From assembly GCA_002690405.1 (NCBI GenBank), contig NZEI01000020.1:50443-63348 (forward strand): a DNA stretch of 12,906 nt, written 5' to 3'. The position numbers and the translations under genes are program-made. The notes below the pieces were generated by a model. It did not search any database. It worked only from the letters and a program-made list of their open reading frames with translations, and had not been told where the DNA came from. Shown here one piece after another: positions 7,739 to 12,906 of the stretch (positions are counted from its first letter, which is position 1; each line of letters starts with the position of its first letter). Origin of the DNA: Gammaproteobacteria bacterium. Its GTDB lineage: Bacteria > Pseudomonadota > Gammaproteobacteria > Pseudomonadales > Azotimanducaceae.

Positions 7739-8617
7739 CTAAATCAGCAATACAATGCCCAGTACCAGTAGCAACATACCTAATACTTCCCGACGACGCA
7801 CACGCTCGCCAAGAAACCAAATCGAGGTAATCAGGGTAAACAATAACTCAATCTGGCCCATAGCCCGAACCAGCGCCGCGTTAACTAAAGCCATGGCAGT
7901 AAACCAACAAATAGAGCTGGTCATACCTATCAGACCTACCCATACAGCCACTCGCCAACTGCTTAGGACCCGCTGCAATTGCTGGGGTTCGCGGACGATC
8001 AAGTAAACACCCATGACTACTGCCTGCAAAGTTAAGGTAGCCGCAAGGGTCAGGGCCGCGCGCTGCCAAGCATCAGCCTCATCGGTCCCCAGGGCCAAAC
8101 TCGCAGCGCGAAAGCAAACCGAGCACATGGCAAAGCTACTGCCAGCTAACAACCCTAACCACAACGCAGGGCCGCGCTGAAAGATCTGCCGTGGACTGAC
8201 GCCACCAGTTAGCAGAAAAACACCTACTAGACTAACGGCAATCCCCAACAGGGCCTGCAAGGACAATTGCTCACCGAGTAGTATCAGACCGATCGCAGCG
8301 GCCTGCATCGCTTCGGTTTTGCTCATCGCGGTACCGACCGCAAATTGGCCGTGGCTCACTGCGGCGACAAGTGCCGATGTTGCAACAATCTGGGTAATGC
8401 CGCCGGCACAAACGTACCACCAAAACGACGGGGTTAAGACTGGCAGGTCGGTTTGACCCAACCACAACACTAATAACCAAGCGAACGGCAGAGCGTAGAG
8501 GAACCGTACATAGGACGAACCATTAACGGACAGAGTACGGGTCAGTCGGCGCTGCAATAGCGAGCGCAAATTTTGTAAAAATGCTCCAGCGACAGTCAGT
8601 CCGACCCACCACTCCAT
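7739..8617 (-). CDS. EamA/DMT superfamily transporter
   Basis: 292-residue inner-membrane protein made of two EamA repeats, about ten hydrophobic segments. Features are WWVGLTVAGAFLQNL at the N-terminus, VGTAMSKTEAMQAAAIGLILLGEQ ending the first repeat (about 93-116), and the matching ALVRAMGQIELLFTLITSIWFLGERV ending the second (about 249-273). The paired ...GE(Q/R) helix ends are the hallmark of this drug/metabolite exporter family. Start ATG with GAGG seven bases upstream. It sits 17 bases after the MATE gene and 8 before the crotonase gene, so all three are likely one transcript. Substrate unknown; RhaT/YdcZ-like or metabolite exporters are alternatives within the family. Confidence 0.9.
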   Translation of the reverse strand: MEWWVGLTVAGAFLQNLRSLLQRRLTRTLSVNGSSYVRFLYALPFAWLLVLWLGQTDLPVLTPSFWWYVCAGGITQIVATSALVAAVSHGQFAVGTAMSKTEAMQAAAIGLILLGEQLSLQALLGIAVSLVGVFLLTGGVSPRQIFQRGPALWLGLLAGSSFAMCSVCFRAASLALGTDEADAWQRAALTLAATLTLQAVVMGVYLIVREPQQLQRVLSSWRVAVWVGLIGMTSSICWFTAMALVNAALVRAMGQIELLFTLITSIWFLGERVRRREVLGMLLLVLGIVLLI

Positions 8618-8634
8618 AACCTATCCTCAACCCC

Positions 8635-10065
8635 TCAGGATACTCGTTGTTGCTCGTCGCGCGCAGTCCGAACATAGTGCTTCGATACTCGGTTAAAGCG
8701 CGTTACCAAGACTACAGCTGCACAGGTCAAACCACAGGCCAAACCTACCCAGTAGCCGGTCACGCCTAGATACAGATCCTCGACAATGCCGTAACCAAAC
8801 ACCAAAGCCACCGGCAAACTCACCAACCAATAACAAATCACTGCGATCAAAAATGGCTTGGTAGTGTCTTTGTAGCCGCGCAAGGCCCCCATGGCGATAA
8901 CCTGCACATCATCAAAAATTTGATACACCGCGACGATCAGCAATAATCCGGTCGCCACAGCCACCACCTCCGGCTCTGTGGAATACAAAGTTACCACCCA
9001 TGGCCCGACCGTCAGCAGAGCGGTAACAGCCACTATGGCAAAACCAAAACTAGCGCCGATGGCTACCCAACCGCTGCGCCGCGCAGCATAGAAATCGTTA
9101 GCACCAACATTGAACCCTACGCGGATAGAGGTAGCCATGCCTAACCCTAGGGGCACCATAAATACCAGCCCACTAATATTGTTAACAATCTGATGGGCAG
9201 CAACCGTCTCGGCTCCAAGACGCCCAATCAGCAGAGTCATGAGGGAAAAAATGCCAAATTCTGCAAAGGTAGACATCCCAATAGGCAACCCTAACTTTGT
9301 ATAGCGCCACATCGCTGCAGTATCCGGCCACGAGAAACGCTTAAATACCCCAGCCACCGCCACCCGCGAATAACCCACCACAAAGCAAATGGCAATGAAC
9401 TGAAGCCCCATTATGATGGCTGAGGCCCAACCACAGCCCTCACCACCCAACGCGGGAATTCCCCAACCACCGTAAACGAACCAATAATTCAGAGGGACTT
9501 TTAACAGCAATCCGACACCCGAGATAACCATTGCCGGGGCGGTCCAAGATAGACCCTCACAGAGGTAGCGCAGGGCAAAATAGCTCAATACCGGCAACAC
9601 GCCCCAACTGATCGCATCGAGGTAGCGCACTGTGATCGGAATCGCCAGCGGGTCCACGCCGATTAAGTGGTACAGAGGCTCAATATTCCGCAGCAGCAGG
9701 ATCAACGCCAGCCCAGCAGCCAGTGCGATCCACAAGATTTGTCGCACGGCCTCCCCTGCTTCATGGCTACGGCCAGATCCATGCAGTTGCGACACCGTCG
9801 GGGTAAGCGCCATAACCACCCCCGCGACCAACAACAGCAACGGCCAGAACACCACGCCGCCCAATGCCACGCCAGCTAAATTCACCGCACCCAAACGGCC
9901 GGCCATGACCGTATCTACAACACCCATACCCATTTGCGCCAGCTGCGTAAATACGAGTGGTACTGCAAGGCGAATTAGTTGCCTGAGTTCGACTAAATGA
10001 CGCTGAGCAATGATTTCATTAACCCCTAAATGGATCGAGCGCAGGCACCATACCTCACCACTCAC
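8635..10065 (-). CDS. MATE-family (NorM-like) multidrug efflux pump
   Basis: Inner-membrane cation-coupled efflux protein with about 12 membrane helices; 476 residues from the GTG used here, against 455-470 usual for NorM. Family blocks: LAQMGMGVVDTVMAGRLG (about 42-59, D51 matching the NorM helix-1 aspartate), LPIGMSTFAEFGIFSLM with the helix-7 glutamate, GAETVAAHQIVNN, and VYQIFDDVQVIAMGALRGYKDT with the helix-10 aspartate. The N-terminus is uncertain. The GTG at 10063-10065 has only a weak ribosome site, and the next 20 residues before RHLVELRQLIRL are unlike NorM. There is no in-frame ATG; a later start may be used. It heads the operon with EamA and crotonase genes and diverges from the rubrerythrin cassette. 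Likely expels cationic drugs or metabolites. Confidence 0.92.
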   Translation of the reverse strand: MSGEVWCLRSIHLGVNEIIAQRHLVELRQLIRLAVPLVFTQLAQMGMGVVDTVMAGRLGAVNLAGVALGGVVFWPLLLLVAGVVMALTPTVSQLHGSGRSHEAGEAVRQILWIALAAGLALILLLRNIEPLYHLIGVDPLAIPITVRYLDAISWGVLPVLSYFALRYLCEGLSWTAPAMVISGVGLLLKVPLNYWFVYGGWGIPALGGEGCGWASAIIMGLQFIAICFVVGYSRVAVAGVFKRFSWPDTAAMWRYTKLGLPIGMSTFAEFGIFSLMTLLIGRLGAETVAAHQIVNNISGLVFMVPLGLGMATSIRVGFNVGANDFYAARRSGWVAIGASFGFAIVAVTALLTVGPWVVTLYSTEPEVVAVATGLLLIVAVYQIFDDVQVIAMGALRGYKDTTKPFLIAVICYWLVSLPVALVFGYGIVEDLYLGVTGYWVGLACGLTCAAVVLVTRFNRVSKHYVRTARDEQQRVS

Positions 10066-10093
10066 ACAACCACACTCATTGCGCGTGGCAAGG

Positions 10094-10107
10094 GTGCTCT
10101 AGAGCAC
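10094..10107. promoter_or_regulatory. 14-bp perfect palindrome, candidate operator
   Basis: GTGCTCTAGAGCAC is identical to its own reverse complement. It lies in the space between the divergent MATE and rubrerythrin genes, 28 bases upstream of the Fur-like site and 29 bases upstream of the MATE start codon. It has no loop and no T-tract, so a dimeric repressor site is more likely than a terminator. The regulator is not identifiable from the motif. Confidence 0.45.
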
Positions 10108-10134
10108 GAGTTCGACCCATTGGTTATCGCGAAT

Positions 10135-10153
10135 AAGAATGATTATCATTGAC
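10135..10153 (+). promoter_or_regulatory. Fur-box-like operator upstream of rubrerythrin
   Basis: AAGAATGATTATCATTGAC matches the classical 19-bp Fur consensus GATAATGATAATCATTATC at 14 positions. It is centred on the perfect 11-bp palindrome ATGATTATCAT (10139-10149). Its right end overlaps the TTGACA -35 box, the expected arrangement for iron-dependent repression of the rubrerythrin promoter. A related ferric-uptake family protein such as PerR would read a similar site. Control of the MATE operon from the same site is possible. Confidence 0.65.
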
Positions 10154-10176
10154 AAGACCAAAGATTTAGAGATTAT
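10149..10176 (+). promoter_or_regulatory. Candidate promoter for rubrerythrin
   Basis: A perfect -35 TTGACA (10149-10154) is followed after 16 bases by GATTAT (10171-10176), which keeps the conserved second A and final T of TATAAT. Transcription would begin near 10183, inside the ATAG-N7-CTAT element, giving a leader of about 120 bases. A second possible -10, TATACT at 10238-10243, lacks a recognisable -35. Confidence 0.5.
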
Positions 10177-10178
10177 TG

Positions 10179-10193
10179 ATAGATTTTGTCTAT
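10179..10193 (+). promoter_or_regulatory. ATAG-N7-CTAT inverted repeat, possible OxyR half-site
   Basis: ATAGATTTTGTCTAT has arms ATAGA and TCTAT around five bases. The ATAG-N7-CTAT spacing is that of one OxyR half-site. The second half expected seven bases away is not recognisable on either side. The element covers the predicted transcription start, so if it is bound the effect could be repression rather than activation. Confidence 0.3.
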
Positions 10194-10304
10194 TACAGCG
10201 ATCTAAACATTCAAATAGATTCGAAGACTAATCAACCTATACTGCTCATCAACCAGCAGCCTCAGGCTCGCTATTCGCTAACCTTTTATGGAGTTCATGT
10301 CAGC

Positions 10305-10721
10305 ATGGAATTGAAAGACAGCAATACTTTACAGAATCTAAAAGACGCTTTTGCCGGCGAGTCCCAGGCGAATCGTCGTTACTTGTACTTCGCAGCAAAA
10401 GCTGACGTTGAAGGTGAAAACGATGTAGCCGCGGTATTTCGCTCGACTGCAGAAGGCGAAACCGGCCACGCTCACGGCCACCTCGAATACATGGAGGCAG
10501 TAGGTGATCCGGCAACTGGTCTACCTATGGGCAACACAGCCGATAACCTCAGAGCATCGGTGGCAGGTGAAACTCACGAGTACACAGACATGTACCCTGG
10601 AATGGCAAAAACCGCTCGCGACGAAGGCTTTGATGAAATCGCAGACTGGTTTGAGACTCTAGCAAAGGCTGAGCGCTCACACGCCAACCGCTTCCAAAAA
10701 GCATTGGATGCGATGGGCTAA
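10305..10721 (+). CDS. Rubrerythrin, rubredoxin-less diiron form
   Basis: 138-residue four-helix diiron protein that would reduce hydrogen peroxide in the cytoplasm. All diiron ligands are present at rubrerythrin spacing: E19 (AGES), E52 and H55 (GETGH), E89 and E92 (GETHEY), and E123 and H126 (AERSH). These correspond to E20, E53/H56, E94/E97 and E127/H130 of Desulfovibrio rubrerythrin. The protein ends right after helix 4, so the C-terminal rubredoxin domain with its four cysteines is absent, and electrons must come from a separate protein. There are no cysteines at all. The ATG at 10305 begins the family's usual N-terminus (MELKDSNTLQNL); GGAG lies 11 bases upstream, rather far. It is preceded by a Fur-like site and followed by a strong terminator, then by the Fe-S protein and DUF3501 genes. 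Confidence 0.95.
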   Translation: MELKDSNTLQNLKDAFAGESQANRRYLYFAAKADVEGENDVAAVFRSTAEGETGHAHGHLEYMEAVGDPATGLPMGNTADNLRASVAGETHEYTDMYPGMAKTARDEGFDEIADWFETLAKAERSHANRFQKALDAMG

Positions 10722-10740
10722 CCCACTGGCCCTAGTGGGT
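10721..10740 (+). other. Hairpin directly at the rubrerythrin stop codon
   Basis: ACCCACT and AGTGGGT form a perfect 7-bp stem around six bases, starting on the last base of the stop codon. No T-tract follows. It lies 12 bases before the stem of the intrinsic terminator and may stabilise the rubrerythrin mRNA 3' end. Confidence 0.55.
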
Positions 10741-10752
10741 ATACCAAAAGGA

Positions 10753-10777
10753 GGGGCTTGTTTGGCCCCTTTTTTTT
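10753..10777 (+). terminator. Intrinsic terminator after rubrerythrin
   Basis: GGGGC and GCCCC pair around TTGTTTG and are followed immediately by eight T residues. The A-rich run upstream (AAAAGGA) can extend the stem into the T-tract with A-U and G-U pairs. It lies 31 bases past the rubrerythrin stop and 60 bases before the Fe-S gene start, so rubrerythrin can be made as a monocistronic message, with the downstream genes relying on read-through or another promoter. Confidence 0.85.
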
Positions 10778-10800
10778 GTCTGCGGTTAACGCAGTCAGAC
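10778..10800 (+). repeat. Nested inverted repeats ahead of the Fe-S protein gene
   Basis: CTGCG (10780-10784) and CGCAG (10790-10794) pair around GTTAA. Alternatively GTCTG (10778-10782) pairs with CAGAC (10796-10800). The two are mutually exclusive. The element sits directly after the terminator T-tract and about 40 bases before the next start codon, where an operator or leader hairpin for the downstream genes could be. I see no convincing -35/-10 pair in this gap. Confidence 0.4.
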
Positions 10801-10837
10801 GGTTTAAAGAAATCAGCAAAGGACATAAGAGATCACT

Positions 10838-12166
10838 ATGAGTTCACGAGAAGGCAGCTTAGAAGCCCCAGACCGACAGCCGTTAGACTGGAAGAACCCC
10901 GATTTCTACGACAGAGATTCGCTGCACGCAGAGATGGAACGTGTTTTTGACGTCTGCCATAGTTGCCGACGCTGCGTCAGCTTGTGCGACTCTTTTCCAA
11001 CACTGTTCGATCTTATCGACGAATCCGATACCTTCGAGGTCGACGGCGTCGATAAAGCTGATTACAACAAAGTCGTAGAACAATGCTTTCTTTGCGATTT
11101 GTGCGCCGAAACCAAGTGCCCCTATGTTCCCCCCCACGAGTGGGCTATCGACTTCCCGCATCTCATGTTGCGGGGCAAGGCGCAAAACTTTGCCAACAAA
11201 GACACCAAGTGGCGGGATCGCATCATCACCTCTACCGACCCCATCTTTGACGCCATATCAACGCCAGGTATCGCACAGCTCGCCAACGCTGCGGCAGGCT
11301 CGCAAACCTTACGCAAAGCCGGCGAAGCATTACTTGGCATTCATCAGGATGCGCCCTTGCCGCATTTTGAAAGCACCCCTACGAGTAAGCGCATCGCCGC
11401 CACCAGTGAACCCCAAGAGGAACCCGTTGCGACCGACCGCACCACCGGCAAGGTTGCCATATATGTTACCTGCTACGGGGACCACAACGAGCCGCAAATG
11501 GTCGAAGACCTGATCGCCGTGCTCCAGCAAAACAACGTAGCCATTAAAGTGCTGCAAGACGCTAAGTGCTGTGGCATGCCAAAACTCGAACTTGGCGACC
11601 TACCCAAGGTAGAGAAAATGAAAGACGCCAACCTGCCGATCTTTCTGCAAGCGATCGAAGATGGCTACGATTTGATCGCCCCGATTCCCTCTTGCGTACT
11701 AATGTACAAGCAGGAATTGCCGCTGATGTTCCCCCAGGACGCGGACGTCGCAAAAGTCCAACAACATTTCTTCGACCCCTTCGAGTACCTTATGTTGCGC
11801 CACAAGGCTGACCTGATCGATACGAATTTCTCACAGCCGTTAGGCAAGGTGGCCTATCACGTTGCCTGCCACCAACGGGTACAAAATTTCGGCATGAAGA
11901 CCCGAGAATTCTTAAACCTGATTCCCGACACTGAAGTCACCGCCATTGAACGCTGCTCTGGGCACGATGGCACCTACGCCGTAAAGGCAGAGACTTATGA
12001 AAAAGCGAAGAAAATAGCGCGGCCAGTAGTGCGGCGAGTAGCGGATGCTGCTGCAGACACCTTTGGCTCCGACTGCCCCATGGCAGGTCGCATGATCGCC
12101 GACGGGATGGAAGAAGGCGATGCTGAGCATCCGATTTCAATGGTCCGCCGCGCCTACGCAATCTAA
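10838..12166 (+). CDS. Fe-S protein with two [4Fe-4S] ferredoxin clusters and two CCG domains (GlpC/HdrD-like)
   Basis: 442 residues, soluble electron-transfer protein. The N-terminus has two four-cysteine ferredoxin motifs: C40-xx-C43-xx-C46-xxx-C50 (CHSCRRCVSLC) and C83-xx-C86-xx-C89-xxxx-C94-P (CFLCDLCAETKCP). A linker of about 80 residues, poorly conserved in look and rich in T, P and E near 178-204, leads to two CCG domains. The first has C212, C244-C245-G246 and C286; the second has C344, C373-S374-G375 and C413, with CSG instead of CCG. The layout resembles GlpC, GlcF, LutA and heterodisulfide reductase D, but no flavin dehydrogenase partner is adjacent. AAGAG lies six bases before the ATG. 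The DUF3501 gene follows by 17 bases, so these two are one unit; rubrerythrin lies upstream across a terminator. Likely role, by inference: electron donor to the rubredoxin-less rubrerythrin. Confidence 0.92.
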   Translation: MSSREGSLEAPDRQPLDWKNPDFYDRDSLHAEMERVFDVCHSCRRCVSLCDSFPTLFDLIDESDTFEVDGVDKADYNKVVEQCFLCDLCAETKCPYVPPHEWAIDFPHLMLRGKAQNFANKDTKWRDRIITSTDPIFDAISTPGIAQLANAAAGSQTLRKAGEALLGIHQDAPLPHFESTPTSKRIAATSEPQEEPVATDRTTGKVAIYVTCYGDHNEPQMVEDLIAVLQQNNVAIKVLQDAKCCGMPKLELGDLPKVEKMKDANLPIFLQAIEDGYDLIAPIPSCVLMYKQELPLMFPQDADVAKVQQHFFDPFEYLMLRHKADLIDTNFSQPLGKVAYHVACHQRVQNFGMKTREFLNLIPDTEVTAIERCSGHDGTYAVKAETYEKAKKIARPVVRRVADAAADTFGSDCPMAGRMIADGMEEGDAEHPISMVRRAYAI

Positions 12167-12183
12167 ACCTACTGAGAAAATAA

Positions 12184-12765
12184 ATGACGCTAACACGAGA
12201 TGACCTTTGGTCTTTGGAAGAATACGCAGGACGACGAGCCGAGTTTAGGCAGCAGGTATTAGCCCATAAAAAGTTGCGACAAGTGGCCCTAGGCCCCCAC
12301 GCCACTTTATATTTTGAGGATCAATTGACCATGCATTATCAGGTCCAAGAAATGCTTCGGGTCGAGCGTATTTTTGAGGCGGCTGAAATCGAAGAGGAGC
12401 TTGAAGCCTATAATCCACTCATTCCAAACGGCAGCAATTGGAAAGCCACCTTCATGATCGAATATGGCGACGTAGAAGAACGTCAGCGGGCACTTGCTAA
12501 CATGGGTGGCATAGAGGAAACCGTGTGGGTTCAAGTCGGCGATGGCACTAAGGCTTATGCGATCGCTAACGAGGACATGGAGCGAACTCGCGACAGCAAG
12601 GCTGCCGCTGTGCACTTTATGCGCTTCGAGCTCAGCGACCAAGATCTAGCAGAGTTACGCCAAGGAGCAGCCGTGCATATGGGATTGGATCATGCCAGCT
12701 TGGCAAACTCGGTAACGCTCGAGGCCGCAGTCAGAGCGGCTCTATGCAAGGACCTCAACCTTTAA
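12184..12765 (+). CDS. DUF3501 family protein
   Basis: 193-residue soluble protein of unknown function, recognised by the DUF3501 pattern: TLTRDDLWSLEEYAGRR at the start, LAHKKLRQVALGPHATLYFED (26-46), YQVQEMLRVERIFEA (about 52-66), AYNPLIPNGSNWKATFMIEY (about 75-94), VEERQRALANMGGIE, and the C-terminal VHFMRFEL strand. It has one cysteine, near the C-terminus, no metal motif, no signal peptide and no membrane segment. ATG 17 bases after the Fe-S gene stop, with GAG seven bases upstream, so it is in the same transcript. I know this family as a recurring neighbour of rubrerythrin and GlpC-like Fe-S genes, which suggests an accessory part of the same redox module. Its biochemical role is not known to me. 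Confidence 0.92.
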   Translation: MTLTRDDLWSLEEYAGRRAEFRQQVLAHKKLRQVALGPHATLYFEDQLTMHYQVQEMLRVERIFEAAEIEEELEAYNPLIPNGSNWKATFMIEYGDVEERQRALANMGGIEETVWVQVGDGTKAYAIANEDMERTRDSKAAAVHFMRFELSDQDLAELRQGAAVHMGLDHASLANSVTLEAAVRAALCKDLNL

Positions 12766-12786
12766 CAACAGCGTACCAGTCGCGCT

Positions 12787-12906
12787 CTAGGCATTTAATA
12801 CCTGCCGCAGGGATTGGGCTATGTCTGCCAGCAAACCGCTGCGGGTGGACGAGGAACGCCAGCACAGCCCTAGAGTGCGTGACGGCACCTCGCCTGCAAA
12901 GGGGAT
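12787..12906 (-). CDS. LysR-family regulator, C-terminal fragment (OxyR-like), partial
   Basis: Last 39 residues of a gene entering from the right edge and ending with TAG at 12787-12789. They read IPFAGEVPSRTLGLCWRSSS and continue through TRSGLLADIAQSLRQVLNA. The P-x-R-x-(I/L)-G-L-x-(W/Y)-R segment followed by a final amphipathic helix is the usual end of LysR-type effector domains and is close in style to OxyR. The OxyR redox cysteines lie further upstream and cannot be checked here. It is convergent with DUF3501, leaving 21 bases between the two ends, with no terminator visible. Confidence 0.6.
   Translation of the reverse strand: MPFAGEVPSRTLGLCWRSSSTRSGLLADIAQSLRQVLNA

Noticed and set aside
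10179..10215. Complete OxyR tetramer site
   Set aside because: Only one ATAG-N7-CTAT unit is present; the second unit at 7-base spacing matches at only about half of its key positions.
10176..10304. N-terminal extension of rubrerythrin from a TTG at 10176
   Set aside because: The 43 added residues do not look like rubrerythrin, there is no ribosome site, and the stretch contains the predicted promoter and start site. The ATG at 10305 gives the normal N-terminus.
10708..10950. 80-codon frame across the rubrerythrin/Fe-S junction
   Set aside because: Runs through the terminator and overlaps the Fe-S gene in another frame; no coding features.
1..12906. Mobile elements, CRISPR arrays, tRNA or rRNA genes
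   Set aside because: No transposase, no regularly spaced repeats, no attachment-site pairs and no cloverleaf or rRNA-like sequence were seen on either strand.

Overview
The window is a densely packed piece of bacterial chromosome with 11 intact or nearly intact coding regions and a partial gene at each edge. Idi, a NorM-like MATE pump and paired LLM/alpha-beta hydrolase genes, with moderate GC, suggest a gammaproteobacterium, probably marine or environmental. This is an impression from protein style, not a placement. There is no IS element, phage gene, tRNA, rRNA or CRISPR array.

Left part (1-3596): a type 2 (eukaryote-like) isoleucyl-tRNA synthetase on the minus strand. It is followed two bases later by the start of a gene encoding a Rieske-oxygenase-type catalytic domain with no Rieske domain. 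The intergenic region upstream of ileS carries a 27-nt imperfect inverted repeat next to a likely -10 box.

Middle part (3597-6928): two LLM-family (F420- or FMN-dependent) oxidoreductases face each other and share a TTAA in which both stop codons lie. The second is in a two-gene minus-strand unit behind an alpha/beta hydrolase. Divergent from that unit is a type I isopentenyl-diphosphate isomerase (idi).

Next (6993-10065): a minus-strand operon of MATE efflux pump, EamA/DMT transporter and an enoyl-CoA hydratase-like protein. The last lacks one of the two catalytic glutamates of true hydratases.

Right part (10066-12906), the most interesting: a plus-strand cassette of a rubredoxin-less rubrerythrin, a two-ferredoxin/two-CCG iron-sulfur protein (GlpC/HdrD-like) and a DUF3501 protein. 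A Fur-box-like site overlaps a perfect TTGACA -35 upstream, near a 14-bp perfect palindrome and an ATAG-N7-CTAT element. A strong intrinsic terminator separates rubrerythrin from the other two genes. The convergent gene at the right edge is the C-terminus of a LysR-family regulator that looks OxyR-like. I infer a peroxide/iron stress module in which the Fe-S protein, perhaps with DUF3501, supplies electrons to rubrerythrin. The architecture is visible in the sequence; the function is a hypothesis.
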